NCBI GenBank assembly: GCA_002718135.1
Contig: PBDN01000002.1
Location: 23,678 to 87,677 of the forward strand
DNA length: 64,000 nucleotides
Source of the DNA: Pelagibacteraceae bacterium
GTDB lineage: Bacteria; Pseudomonadota; Alphaproteobacteria; HIMB59; GCA-002718135
Reading direction: 5' to 3'
The position numbers were made by a program, and so were the translations under genes. Position 1 is the stretch's first letter. Each line of letters starts with the position of its first letter. A model generated the notes under the pieces. The model saw only the letters and a program-made list of their open reading frames with translations. It did no database searches and had not been told where the DNA came from. Positions 16,993 to 26,351 of this stretch are shown in pieces.

Positions 16993-17838
16993 GTGAAAAA
17001 ATTTATACTAGTATTGTTGTCTTTAAGTTTTATAAGCTTAACAACTATTGGTAATTCTAAATCAATTAGAATTGGTACCGAGGGCGCTTACCCACCATGG
17101 AATAATTTAAATCCTGCTGGAGAATTAGAAGGTGCAGAGATTGATTTTGGTAATGAAGCCTGCAAAAGAATGAATGTCGACTGTGAATGGGTAACACAAG
17201 ATTGGGATGGGATCATTCCAGCTTTACTTCAGGGTAAATATGATATTATTATTGCCGGTATGTCTATAACTGAAGAAAGAAAAGAAAAAGTTAATTTTAC
17301 AAATGGTTATATGACAGATGGTGCTCGCTTTGCTGTACTTAGCAATAGTGGTTTAGCAGATTTATCCGTAGCTAATTTTACTGGTGGAGTTAATAAAGTT
17401 AATCTCAATAATGCTGGTGGAAAAGAATTAGCTGCTATTGGTCAGTTAATAGCTGCTATGGATGGAAAAACTGTTTGTGTACAATCTTCAACTATTCATC
17501 AAAATTTTATAGAAAAATATATGGCTGGAGCTGTTGAAATGAAATTATACCAAAGTGTAGATGATCATAATTTGGATCTAGCAGCAGGTAGATGTGATGC
17601 AATATTAGCTGATGTTGGATCTATTATTGATTTTATGGGATCTGATGGAGGTGTAGATGTTGCATTTACGGGTCCAACTTTTTCAGGTGGTGTTTTTGGA
17701 GATGGTGTAGGTGGTGCTATTAGAAAAGAAGACACTGATATTTTAGAGATGTGGAATAAAGTTATTGCTGAAATGTCTGAAGATGGCACGACGGCCGAAA
17801 TTACAAAAAAATGGTTTGGTAGAGATATTTCTATGTAA
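16993..17838 (+). CDS. Amino-acid ABC transporter periplasmic binding protein
   Basis: Solute-binding protein of family 3 (polar/basic amino acids, HisJ/ArgT-like). A signal peptide of about 23 aa precedes SIRIGTEGAYPPWNNLNPAGELEGAEIDFGNEAC. The ligand site phrase IIAGMSITEERKEKVNFTNGY and the ending WFGRDISM are typical. Specificity cannot be set from the sequence. The strong AAGGAGG site at 16982-16988 points to the GTG start 4 nt later; an ATG two bases before it is stopped at once by TGA. No permease or ATPase gene adjoins it, so it is an orphan here. Good ribosome binding, its own terminator and balanced codon use suggest high expression. Confidence 0.9.
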   Translation: MKKFILVLLSLSFISLTTIGNSKSIRIGTEGAYPPWNNLNPAGELEGAEIDFGNEACKRMNVDCEWVTQDWDGIIPALLQGKYDIIIAGMSITEERKEKVNFTNGYMTDGARFAVLSNSGLADLSVANFTGGVNKVNLNNAGGKELAAIGQLIAAMDGKTVCVQSSTIHQNFIEKYMAGAVEMKLYQSVDDHNLDLAAGRCDAILADVGSIIDFMGSDGGVDVAFTGPTFSGGVFGDGVGGAIRKEDTDILEMWNKVIAEMSEDGTTAEITKKWFGRDISM

Positions 17839-17858
17839 AAACTACTTTTCTATTTGTT

Positions 17859-17890
17859 AAAAGCGGTCTAAAATTAAGACCGCTTTTTTT
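17859..17890 (+). terminator. Intrinsic terminator of the binding-protein gene
   Basis: An 11-bp stem AAAAGCGGTCT / AGACCGCTTTT with loop AAAATTA, running into seven T. The next gene's ATG begins at the first base after the T run. Confidence 0.95.
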
Positions 17891-18556
17891 ATGCCAAATT
17901 TTCAACCTTCAAAAGAATACTTGGAAAATCTTGAACACTACAAAAAAATGCATGTTGAAGGTTATAAATTATCCAATGGAAAAATAAGAGTACCTGATGA
18001 AGCATACAATGGAAAAAGCACTCTCATTTTTGCAAAATTAATTAAACAAATAATAATAAAAAATAAAATAAATACTATGCTGGACTATGGTTGCGGAAAA
18101 GGATTTTTCTATAAAAATCCATCTAATCAACATGGTCTTAAATTGAAATCTCTAAAAAACTATTGGGATATAAAAATAGATTTGTATGACCCATGTTTTA
18201 AGGAAAATTCTAACTTAGATGAAAATAAAATTTATGATTTAGTTATTTGTATAGATGTTTTAGAGCACATTCCCTCTGATGATATAAATTGGGTTTTAGA
18301 AAAATTACTCATGAAAGCAAAAAAATATTTATTTATAAATGTTGCTTGTCACCCAGCCATCGCATTACTTCCAAATGGAAACAATGCCCACGTTAATATT
18401 AAAACTCCTAAGTGGTGGCATGAGAAAATTTTAAATTTTCAAGATAAGTTGAAACATATCAAGGTTATATGTATTTGTACAGTTAAGGAAAATGGAAAAT
18501 ATCAATATTTCCCTTTGCAATATAATGATAAATTATCTAATTACTCTTACAAATGA
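17891..18556 (+). CDS. Class I SAM-dependent methyltransferase
   Basis: A Rossmann-fold methyltransferase of 221 aa. Motif I is MLDYGCGKGFFY, followed by a DLYDP acidic end of strand 2 and LVICIDVLEHIPSDD (motif IV region). Later WWHEKI and the C-terminal strand are consistent. Substrate is unknown; the LEHIP phrase is common in small-molecule and sugar methyltransferases. The ATG abuts the upstream terminator T run with no ribosome binding site. An internal ATG at 17948 is possible but would remove a plausible N-terminus. Its stop overlaps the yggT-like start by 4 nt. Confidence 0.8.
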   Translation: MPNFQPSKEYLENLEHYKKMHVEGYKLSNGKIRVPDEAYNGKSTLIFAKLIKQIIIKNKINTMLDYGCGKGFFYKNPSNQHGLKLKSLKNYWDIKIDLYDPCFKENSNLDENKIYDLVICIDVLEHIPSDDINWVLEKLLMKAKKYLFINVACHPAIALLPNGNNAHVNIKTPKWWHEKILNFQDKLKHIKVICICTVKENGKYQYFPLQYNDKLSNYSYK

Positions 18557-18834
18557 ATTCTCTTCTAGGACTAATAATACAAATAATAAACCTTTATCAA
18601 TTTATTTTATTAATTTACATAATTGCAACTTGGTTGTTAAATTTTAATATAATAAATGCATCAAATCGTTTTGTTTACAGTGCAATGGAAGCTATGTATC
18701 GTTTATGTGAACCAAGTTTAAATCTTGTTAGAAGGTATATTCCTAACTTTGGAAATATAGATATGTCACCGATAATTGTTTATTTGGGATTATGGTTTTT
18801 AAAAAGTTTATTAATTGAATATTGGCCGAGGTAA
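18553..18834 (+). CDS. YggT-family membrane protein
   Basis: A 93-aa membrane protein with two hydrophobic regions flanking a conserved loop. The family pattern is LYQFILLIYIIATWLLNFNIINASN, then MYRLCEPSLNLVRRYIPNFGNIDMSPIIVYL. YggT proteins are linked with envelope and osmotic functions, but the biochemistry is unsettled. It overlaps the methyltransferase stop and ends 1 nt before the folD start, so it is probably co-translated with folD. Confidence 0.9.
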   Translation: MNSLLGLIIQIINLYQFILLIYIIATWLLNFNIINASNRFVYSAMEAMYRLCEPSLNLVRRYIPNFGNIDMSPIIVYLGLWFLKSLLIEYWPR

Positions 18835-18835
18835 T

Positions 18836-19723
18836 ATGACAATTGTAATAAATGGAAAAGAAATTGCTCAAAATTTAAAAAATAATATTAAAAAGCAATT
18901 AGATGAAATAAAAATCAAAATAGGTAAAGTACCTGGATTAGCTGTTGTTCAAGTAGGTAATGACGCCGCAAGCAGCGTTTATGTTAAAGCTAAAAGTAAA
19001 AGCGCAAAAGAGGTTGGGATAGAAATTATTGACCATCACCTACCTGAAGAGACAACTCAAGAAAAGTTGTTAAGTTTAGTGAAATCTCTCAATATAGAAA
19101 ATAATGTAAGTGGTATACTGGTGCAACTCCCACTACCCAAACATATTAATGAACAAATAATATTGGATTCTATTAATCCTGAAAAAGATGCTGATGGTTT
19201 TCATCCATTAAATGTTGGTAAATTATCCATTGCAGATTTTAATGATGAGAATCTGCTTATTCCCTGCACACCTTATGGTTGCTTAATTATGATAAAAAAT
19301 CTTGGAGTTAAACTATCTGGGAAAAATGCAGTTGTCATTGGTAGATCAAACATTGTAGGCAAACCTATGGCTCAACTTTTATTAAAAGAATCTTGTACAG
19401 TAACAATTGTTCATTCAAAAACACAAAACATCGAAGATATTTGCAGTAAAGCTGATATAATTGTAGCTGCTGCTGGAAAACCAAAGATGGTTAAGAGTAA
19501 TTGGATAAAAAAAGATGCAATAGTTATTGATGTGGGGATAAACAGAATTGATAAAAAAATAGAGGGCTCTTCAAAAAAAATACTTGTTGGTGACGTTGAT
19601 TTTGAACATGCAAAAAAAAAGGCATCCGTAATTACACCTGTTCCTGGAGGAGTGGGACCAATGACTATAGCTTGTTTATTAAGAAATACTGCTATTGCCT
19701 TTAAAAATAAAGAATTAAAATAA
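18836..19723 (+). CDS. folD: Bifunctional methylenetetrahydrofolate dehydrogenase/cyclohydrolase FolD
   Basis: One-carbon metabolism enzyme converting methylene-THF to formyl-THF. Signatures are VGNDAASSVYVKAKSKSAKEVGI (with the catalytic Lys region), VQLPLPKHINEQ, PEKDADGFHPLNVGKL, PCTPYGC, VVIGRSNIVGKPMAQLLL and VTPVPGGVGPMTIACLL. I start at the ATG 1 nt after the yggT stop, because an upstream in-frame start would add seven residues inside yggT. Length is about 295 aa, normal. Confidence 0.96.
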   Translation: MTIVINGKEIAQNLKNNIKKQLDEIKIKIGKVPGLAVVQVGNDAASSVYVKAKSKSAKEVGIEIIDHHLPEETTQEKLLSLVKSLNIENNVSGILVQLPLPKHINEQIILDSINPEKDADGFHPLNVGKLSIADFNDENLLIPCTPYGCLIMIKNLGVKLSGKNAVVIGRSNIVGKPMAQLLLKESCTVTIVHSKTQNIEDICSKADIIVAAAGKPKMVKSNWIKKDAIVIDVGINRIDKKIEGSSKKILVGDVDFEHAKKKASVITPVPGGVGPMTIACLLRNTAIAFKNKELK

Positions 19724-20908
19724 TTAGTTATTTTTTAATCTTAATGAGGTAATTTTTATAAATCCTTCGGCATCTTTTTGATCATAATCACCTTGCTCAT
19801 CAAAAGATACTAATGAAAGTTTATATTTACTAAATGGTGATCTTCTTCCAGAAACAATAACATTGCCTTTAAATAGCTTTAACTTTATGTCTCCAGTTAC
19901 CTGAGATTGAGTAGAATCAATCATTTTTTGCATAGCCTGTCTCTCTGATGAAAACCATAATCCATTGTAAATTGTTTCAGCATATTTTGGCATAATTTCA
20001 TCTTTTAAATGCGCTTCTCCTTTGTCTAAAGTTATACTTTCTATTGCTCTATGCGCTTTATACAATATGGTACCGCCTGGAGTTTCATATATACCTCTAG
20101 ATTTCATTCCTACAAAACGATTTTCAACAACATCTTCTCTTCCAATACCATGTATAAAACCATATTCATTGAGTTTGTTTAAAAGCTCATGTGGTTTTAA
20201 TTTTTTTTCATTGATCGCAACTGCATTTCCTCTTTCAAAAGAAATTATTAATTCATCTGGTGAAGATTTAGAGTCTTCAAGAGATTTTGTTCTAGAGTAA
20301 ACATATTCAGGTGCTTCTTCCCATGGATCTTCTAAGATTTTTCCTTCAGAAGAAGTATGAAGTAAATTAGAATCTGTACTAAAAGGGGCTTCTCCTCTTT
20401 TATCTTTAGCTATTGGTATTTGATATTTTTCTGCAAAATTAATTAAATCATTTCTTGAATTTAATTCCCATTCTCTCCAAGGTGAAATAACTTTTATTTT
20501 AGAATTATTTGAATAATAACCTAACTCAAACCTTACTTGATCATTCCCTTTACCGGTTGCACCATGGGCCACAGTATCTGCACCTACTTGTTTTGCTATT
20601 TCGATTTGTCTTTTTGCTATTAATGGCCTTGCTATAGCTGTGCCTAAAAAATAAACACCCTCATAAATTGCATTAGCTCTAAAAATAGGAAAGACATAAT
20701 CTCTAACAAACTCTTCTTGTAAATCTTCAATAAAAATTTCATCAACACCTAAAGATTTAGCTTTTTCTTTAACTGAATTTAATTCTTCGCCCTGCCCAAC
20801 ATTAGCAGTAAATGTAACTACGGGACATTGGTATTTAATTTGTAACCATTTTAAAATTACACTTGTATCCAAGCCTCCTGAATAAGCTAAAACAATTTTA
20901 CTTGTCAT
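19724..20908 (-). CDS. argG: Argininosuccinate synthase
   Basis: Arginine biosynthesis: joins citrulline and aspartate with ATP. The N-type ATP motif [15 protein letters not shown] starts at residue 8. [49 protein letters not shown] and [17 protein letters not shown] follow. At 394 aa it is normal. It begins immediately at the stop of the IalB-like gene upstream and converges tightly on folD (stop codons adjoin). Confidence 0.97.
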   Translation of the reverse strand: MTSKIVLAYSGGLDTSVILKWLQIKYQCPVVTFTANVGQGEELNSVKEKAKSLGVDEIFIEDLQEEFVRDYVFPIFRANAIYEGVYFLGTAIARPLIAKRQIEIAKQVGADTVAHGATGKGNDQVRFELGYYSNNSKIKVISPWREWELNSRNDLINFAEKYQIPIAKDKRGEAPFSTDSNLLHTSSEGKILEDPWEEAPEYVYSRTKSLEDSKSSPDELIISFERGNAVAINEKKLKPHELLNKLNEYGFIHGIGREDVVENRFVGMKSRGIYETPGGTILYKAHRAIESITLDKGEAHLKDEIMPKYAETIYNGLWFSSERQAMQKMIDSTQSQVTGDIKLKLFKGNVIVSGRRSPFSKYKLSLVSFDEQGDYDQKDAEGFIKITSLRLKNN

Positions 20909-21376
20909 TTAACAGTCTTTGTTTAATTTATTTAATTCTGCAGTAAAACCTCTTAAGGAATATTTATCATTTATCAATGTCCCCCTAGAAGATTTAGCTG
21001 AAATAGTTAATTCAAGACCTTTTTTCATAGCAAATATTACTTTGGAATCTTCGTTTGTCCAAGCTGCATCCGACACATCTTCGGTTGTATAAAATATAAA
21101 ATTGGTATTATCAATTTTTACATTAATATCTTGATTTAAATCGTAGTTAAAACCTGCTTCAATCTGAATTATTGTTTCTGGATTACCTATATATTTATAA
21201 ACAATTATATAATTATCACCCCTCTTCTTTTCCTCAGGAAGATCTGTTTCTACTGGAAGACTGCCTATAAAGCAATATTCGTCTTCTTTAATTATACTCC
21301 ATTTTCCTTTTTCAAGTGCTTTAATCGCACTAGGAAATATAGTTAATAGTAAAAAAATTGCTAAGAAAAATTTCAT
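20909..21376 (-). CDS. Invasion-associated locus B (IalB)-family exported protein
   Basis: A 155-aa periplasmic protein with a signal peptide (MKFFLAIFLLLTIFPSAIKA). The mature part follows the IalB-type pattern: W then a short strand, CFIGSLPVET, RGDNYIIVYK, a central strand set, AWTNEDSKVIFAMKKG, SAKSSRGTLINDKYSLRGFTAELNKLNKDC with the terminal Cys. Such proteins are common in free-living alphaproteobacteria, where invasion has no meaning and the function is not established. It is immediately upstream of argG, probably co-transcribed. Confidence 0.8.
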   Translation of the reverse strand: MKFFLAIFLLLTIFPSAIKALEKGKWSIIKEDEYCFIGSLPVETDLPEEKKRGDNYIIVYKYIGNPETIIQIEAGFNYDLNQDINVKIDNTNFIFYTTEDVSDAAWTNEDSKVIFAMKKGLELTISAKSSRGTLINDKYSLRGFTAELNKLNKDC

Positions 21377-21433
21377 AAAATATGTTTTGTTTTGTTAAAA
21401 ATGTATTTCTATTATATGTTAAAAGATCAAGAA

Positions 21434-22432
21434 ATGATACAAATTTTAACAAATGTTTATAGGGGAAAAAGTTTAGAAAGTTTTCATAATTCAATTAGCC
21501 TTGTAATTGATTCAAAAGAAAAAAAACTATTTTCAACTAATGATGAACAAAAATATATATACCCCAGATCTTCAATTAAAATTTTTCAAGCAATACCTTT
21601 TGCAGAAAGTTTAGCTATTGAAAAATATAATTTAAATCAAAGACAAGTTGCATTAGCATGTTCTTCTCATTGTGGGCAAATTTTTCACATAAGAGAATTA
21701 AAAGATTGGATAAAAAAAACTAATATAAAAATAAATCATTTAAAATGTGGTGTACACAATCCTTTGGATAAAGAATCATCAAATAAATTACTTATTCAAG
21801 GAAACAAACCTAATCAATTGCACAATAATTGTTCGGGGAAACATTTAGCAATGCTGACATCAACAAAAATTCAAAATACTAATATGGAAAAATATTTGAA
21901 TTTTAATCATCCTCATCAAATTAAAATTAGAGAGATTATTGAAAAATTTAGTGAGTCAAAAATATACAAAAAAAATTATGGAACAGATGGGTGCAGTGCG
22001 CCACAATACAATTTAAAAATATTAAATATATGTAAAGCATTATTAAATTTAGTTAGAAGCTATGATTCTAATTTTTATAATACTCAATCAACAAAAACAC
22101 TTATAAATTCTATTCTAGAAAACCCAAATTATATTGGAGGTACTAATAACTTAGATACAAATTTAATAAAAATATCAGACAAAAAAATATTTTGTAAAGG
22201 TGGGGCAGAAGGAGTGTTGTTATTTGCACATTTAGAAAAAAAAATTGTAGGAGTAATCAAAGTAAAAGATGGCAATGAAAGAGCTTTACCTTCTGTTGTT
22301 CAATACATCTTTAAAAAATTAAAAATACTAAATAAAAAACAATTAATAAAATATCAGAATTGGTATTCTGGTTCATTATATAATCATGCCAAAATTAAAG
22401 TTGGAAAAATTACCACCACTATAAAAACATAA
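21434..22432 (+). CDS. Rhizobium etli-type L-asparaginase
   Basis: Hydrolyses asparagine to aspartate and ammonia; class 3 asparaginase of the serine-hydrolase-like fold. From the chosen ATG, the R. etli active-site residues are all found at a constant offset of two: Ser46-x-x-Lys49 (RSSIK), Ser78 (CSSHCG), Cys133/Lys136 (NNCSGKH) and Cys187 (GTDGCSAP). The second Lys is in CKGGAEG. This match and the family start (MxxxLxxVxRG) support the internal ATG over an upstream one at 21392. It opens a same-strand run with a fructosamine-kinase-like gene and asnB. Confidence 0.88.
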   Translation: MIQILTNVYRGKSLESFHNSISLVIDSKEKKLFSTNDEQKYIYPRSSIKIFQAIPFAESLAIEKYNLNQRQVALACSSHCGQIFHIRELKDWIKKTNIKINHLKCGVHNPLDKESSNKLLIQGNKPNQLHNNCSGKHLAMLTSTKIQNTNMEKYLNFNHPHQIKIREIIEKFSESKIYKKNYGTDGCSAPQYNLKILNICKALLNLVRSYDSNFYNTQSTKTLINSILENPNYIGGTNNLDTNLIKISDKKIFCKGGAEGVLLFAHLEKKIVGVIKVKDGNERALPSVVQYIFKKLKILNKKQLIKYQNWYSGSLYNHAKIKVGKITTTIKT

Positions 22433-22455
22433 ATATAAATTAAGTTAACAAAAAT

Positions 22456-23328
22456 ATGAATAATGAAATTAATAATATTTTAAAAAAAGTATTTAAATCA
22501 AAAAATAATTTAAAAAGGCAAGTATTGCAAATTTCTTTTGGTATAATTTGTGAAAAAATTAAAACAGTTAACAATGATGAATTTATTATAAAATATTATA
22601 AAAATTATAATAATTATTACAACTTTAATGCAATTAAAGCAGAAGCATTTGCATTAATTTATTTAGAAAAAAATAAATATACAATTTTTCCAAAAGTAAA
22701 GTATTTTAATAATAAAATTTTAATTATAGAATATATTAAACATAATAAAAAAATATCTAATTTAAAAAAATCTAATTTTCTTGATATACTAATTAAACTG
22801 CATAAAAAAAAATCTAAAAAATTTGGATTTGTGTTCGATACCCAAATAGGGGGAATGAAACAACCAAATGATCAAACCGCTAATTGGGTTGATTTTTTTT
22901 GTAAAAATAGATTAATAAATGTTTATGATGCAATTTGTAAAAATGATCCAATGCCAAAAGAAATAAATACAAAAATTGAGAGTTTAATAAAAAACATTAA
23001 TAATTATATTCCAAAGAATGTAACCCCATCTTTATTGCATGGTGACATGTGGGAGGGAAATATTTTATTTAATAACAATAAAGTGATTGGATTAATCGAC
23101 CCTGGTATTTTTTTTGGACATAATGAAATGGAACTAGCATATTTAAGATTTTTTAATTTTATCAATAAAAAATTTGTCAATGATTACAACAATTTTATCA
23201 AAATTGATACAGAGTATTATTTATATGAACCAGTATATCAGTTATACTATGCATTATTAAATGTACATTTGTGGAGTTATAAATATGTTAAAAATACATA
23301 TAAATTATTAAATCAATTAAAAGTTTGA
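22456..23328 (+). CDS. Fructosamine-3-kinase-family protein
   Basis: An ATP-dependent kinase of the protein-kinase-like fold, in the family that phosphorylates sugars attached to amines (Amadori products). Family marks are FDTQIGGMKQPNDQTANWVDFFCKNRL in the middle, the catalytic loop LLHGDMWEGNILF (Asp and Asn) and LIDPGIFFGHNEMELAYL with the metal-binding Asp. Length 290 aa is typical. It lies 23 nt after the asparaginase gene and 7 nt before asnB. Substrate is not determined; a low-molecular-weight glycated amine fits the neighbours. Confidence 0.88.
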   Translation: MNNEINNILKKVFKSKNNLKRQVLQISFGIICEKIKTVNNDEFIIKYYKNYNNYYNFNAIKAEAFALIYLEKNKYTIFPKVKYFNNKILIIEYIKHNKKISNLKKSNFLDILIKLHKKKSKKFGFVFDTQIGGMKQPNDQTANWVDFFCKNRLINVYDAICKNDPMPKEINTKIESLIKNINNYIPKNVTPSLLHGDMWEGNILFNNNKVIGLIDPGIFFGHNEMELAYLRFFNFINKKFVNDYNNFIKIDTEYYLYEPVYQLYYALLNVHLWSYKYVKNTYKLLNQLKV

Positions 23329-23335
23329 ATGTAAT

Positions 23336-25225
23336 ATGTGCGGTATAAATGGAATTATATTTAAAAAAAATGATGTAGATATATCAAAAATAAAAATGAT
23401 GAATTCTATGTTACATCATAGAGGTCCCGATAAATCTGGATTCCTAAAACACAAAAATATTTTACTTGGGCATACACGATTATCCATTATCGACTTAACT
23501 AAAAATGGTTATCAACCTATGTCTAATAATGGGCGACATTGGATAATTTATAATGGAGAAATTTATAATTATAAAGAAATAAAAAAAGAGTTAATTAATA
23601 AAAACTACAAATTCTATAGTGAAACAGATACAGAAGTAATTCTTACAGCATTTATTGAATGGGGGGCAAAATGTTTTGAAAAATTTAACGGGGAATGGTC
23701 TTTAGCGATACTAGATACGGTTAATAATGATTTAATAATTTCACGTGATGGAATTGGATATAAACCATGCTATATATACGAAGATGATAAATATTTTGCA
23801 TTTAGTTCAGAATTAAAATCTTTTTATTCAATAAATTCCTCACTCGAAATTGATAAAGCAAATTTTGGAATTGCCTCTGAATCATTATTTTATAGTTCAA
23901 AAACAATTTTTAAAAATATTGAACACTTAACTCAAGGTCGCTTTATTAAATATAATATAAATTCAAATAAAAAAACAATTACTAGATGGGATTTTCCTTT
24001 AAATAATTTGCCAAAAATTAGTGTAAATTATAAAGAAAATGTAGAAAATTATTTTTCCTTACTTCACGAAGCAACTAAAATTCGTCTAAATAGTGATGTA
24101 AAAATTGGTACATCATTAAGTGGCGGACTAGATTCTTCAGCAATATTTTCCTTATTAAATGTGATAAATTCGAAAAGTAAATCCAATGACAAATTAGATC
24201 TTAATCCAATTATAATGAATTACAAAGGGATGAGGTCAAAAAATGAAGCAATAGAATTAGCAAAAAAATATAATAAAAAATTTTTAATTATAGAAGATCA
24301 AGATGAAAAAATAGAAAGTACAAAAAAAATTTTAGCCAAATTGGAAACTGCAGAAGAGTTTTTTATGCAATATAACTTATACAAAAATCAAAAAGACAGA
24401 GGATTAAAAATTAGTATAGATGGTCACGGATCCGATGAGTTTCTTGGTTATCCTAATTTTTTTCCAGAATTATCAGTAGATACCTACAACAACTTAATTC
24501 AATTAAACAATGCAGTTGAAACATTTGGGGGTCAAAATACTAATACTAAATTTAAAAAGTTGTTTGGGATCGGTACAAATTTAAGCAAAATAATTGATTT
24601 TAAAACAAATGTGAATTCATTAAATTATTTTTCTAATTACATTGAGGCAGACCCATATGATAGTAGCTACCAGATAATCAATGATGATTTAGAAAACCTT
24701 AAATATTTTTCTTATTCATTAAATTTTACTTATTTAATTTCATACTGCGGATGGTTTCAGTTTTTTTTAAATAAATGGGATAGGGCATCTATGTCTAATT
24801 CTATTGAAGTAAGAATGCCATTTCTAGACAATAATGTGAGATTATTTGGATTAGCATTAAATTCTGAACATAAAATCAGAAATTCAATGTCAAAATCTAT
24901 TTTAAGAGATGCATTTTCAAAACATTTACCAAAATCAATTATTGAACAAAAATTCAAACAAGGTCTTTCACAACATAGATTTGATATAAATTCTTTAAAA
25001 TATAAGGAATATTTAAAATTAATTATTGAAGAAAAAAATTTTAAAGAAAACAACACATGGGATGTTAAAAAAATAAAAAAAGATTTTGATCAAAATTTAA
25101 ATATTAATAAAATATGGAGATTGGGTAAATATTATTTGATGATTGAAGGTTTTAAAGATAACTACAATTCTATAACAATAAATAATGATCAGGAAAATCA
25201 ACTTAACAATCTTACAAAATTATAA
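23336..25225 (+). CDS. asnB: Glutamine-hydrolysing asparagine synthase family protein
   Basis: An Ntn glutaminase domain is followed by an ATP-pyrophosphatase synthetase domain. Cys2 is the nucleophile (MCGINGIIF). HHRGPDKSG, TRLSIIDL, YNGEIYNY and SETDTEVIL mark the glutaminase site. SLSGGLDSSAIFSLL is the PP-loop, and SIDGHGSDEFLGYP and SIEVRMPFLDN lie further on. At 629 aa it belongs to the long AsnB group, which includes enzymes that amidate substrates other than aspartate. The asparaginase and kinase genes upstream make the physiological role uncertain. Confidence 0.88.
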   Translation: MCGINGIIFKKNDVDISKIKMMNSMLHHRGPDKSGFLKHKNILLGHTRLSIIDLTKNGYQPMSNNGRHWIIYNGEIYNYKEIKKELINKNYKFYSETDTEVILTAFIEWGAKCFEKFNGEWSLAILDTVNNDLIISRDGIGYKPCYIYEDDKYFAFSSELKSFYSINSSLEIDKANFGIASESLFYSSKTIFKNIEHLTQGRFIKYNINSNKKTITRWDFPLNNLPKISVNYKENVENYFSLLHEATKIRLNSDVKIGTSLSGGLDSSAIFSLLNVINSKSKSNDKLDLNPIIMNYKGMRSKNEAIELAKKYNKKFLIIEDQDEKIESTKKILAKLETAEEFFMQYNLYKNQKDRGLKISIDGHGSDEFLGYPNFFPELSVDTYNNLIQLNNAVETFGGQNTNTKFKKLFGIGTNLSKIIDFKTNVNSLNYFSNYIEADPYDSSYQIINDDLENLKYFSYSLNFTYLISYCGWFQFFLNKWDRASMSNSIEVRMPFLDNNVRLFGLALNSEHKIRNSMSKSILRDAFSKHLPKSIIEQKFKQGLSQHRFDINSLKYKEYLKLIIEEKNFKENNTWDVKKIKKDFDQNLNINKIWRLGKYYLMIEGFKDNYNSITINNDQENQLNNLTKL

Positions 25226-25227
25226 AT

Positions 25228-26280
25228 TTAAACGCATGGATTGGGATCTGCTAAATGTACTGCTTCAATCTCAGTTAAAATTTCCTTAGAAAGAGAATAA
25301 TTTTCACTATTTAAATTTTCTTTTAATTGATCAATACTGGTTGCACCAATAATATTACTAGTTACAAAAGGTCGATCATTTACAAATGAGTTAGCAAGGA
25401 TACTTGGCGAGATATTATATTTTTTAGCAATATTGACATATTTTTTAATTGCAATTTCACCTCTCGGAGTATTGTGTCTTGAAAATCTATCACCCCAAAG
25501 TGTATATCTAGCATTAGGAGGTTGTTTGCCTAATAGGTACTTGCCAGTTAATCGACCACCTGCTAATGGTGAATAAGCTAATAACCCTACGTTTTCTCTA
25601 ATTGCCACTTCTGAATTAGCAATATCAAAAATTCTATTCACCAGATTATAAACATTTTGAATAGATACAATAATGGGTAATTTTTTTTGTCTTGCGATTT
25701 CTAAAAATTTCATCAAACCCCAAGGAGTTTCATTTGAAACTCCAATATATTTAACCTTACCTTTTTTTATTAAATCATTTAAATTTAATAAAACTTCTTC
25801 AAAACCAGTCCATTCGTCATCATTTGAATCAAATTTAAAATCAGCTACTCCAAACTTTGGTACATTTCTTTCTGGCCAATGTATTTGATACAAATCAATA
25901 TAGTCTGTTTGTAATCTTTTCAAACTTGCATCAATGGCGGCATTAATATTTTTCTTATCAATTTTTAATTCTTTACCACCATCTCTTATCCATTCTAAAC
26001 CATCTGATTTTGAAGCAATTTTTGTAGCAAGGATTATTTTTGATCTATTATTATTTATTTTTAGCCAGTTTCCAATAATTTCTTCAGTTCTTCCATATGT
26101 GTTCGAACTTGTAGGAACTGAATATAATTCAGCAGTATCAAAGAAATTGACACCTTTTTCGAATGCATAATTCATTTGATGAAACGCTTCTTCTTGAGAA
26201 TTTTGTTGGCCCCAAGTCATTGTTCCTAAACAAATTACACTAACTTTAGTATCCGTATTGCCTAATTTTCTATACTTCAT
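25228..26280 (-). CDS. Aldo/keto reductase, Tas type
   Basis: NADPH-dependent aldo/keto reductase (TIM barrel), 350 aa. The start MKYRKLGNTDTKVSVICLGTMTWG and FFDTAELYSVPTSSNTYGRTEEIIGNWL match the E. coli Tas group. The catalytic tetrad is Asp/Tyr in FDTAELY, Lys in ILATKIAS and His in YQIHWPER. The NADP-binding end NIIGATSIDQLKENL is present. It converges with asnB, the stops being 2 nt apart. Substrate unknown. Confidence 0.88.
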   Translation of the reverse strand: MKYRKLGNTDTKVSVICLGTMTWGQQNSQEEAFHQMNYAFEKGVNFFDTAELYSVPTSSNTYGRTEEIIGNWLKINNNRSKIILATKIASKSDGLEWIRDGGKELKIDKKNINAAIDASLKRLQTDYIDLYQIHWPERNVPKFGVADFKFDSNDDEWTGFEEVLLNLNDLIKKGKVKYIGVSNETPWGLMKFLEIARQKKLPIIVSIQNVYNLVNRIFDIANSEVAIRENVGLLAYSPLAGGRLTGKYLLGKQPPNARYTLWGDRFSRHNTPRGEIAIKKYVNIAKKYNISPSILANSFVNDRPFVTSNIIGATSIDQLKENLNSENYSLSKEILTEIEAVHLADPNPCV

Positions 26281-26351
26281 AAATATTTATTTAAAATAAC
26301 TTGAAATTATAAGATTTATAGCGATATTAGTTCTAATTAAAAGGAGAATTT

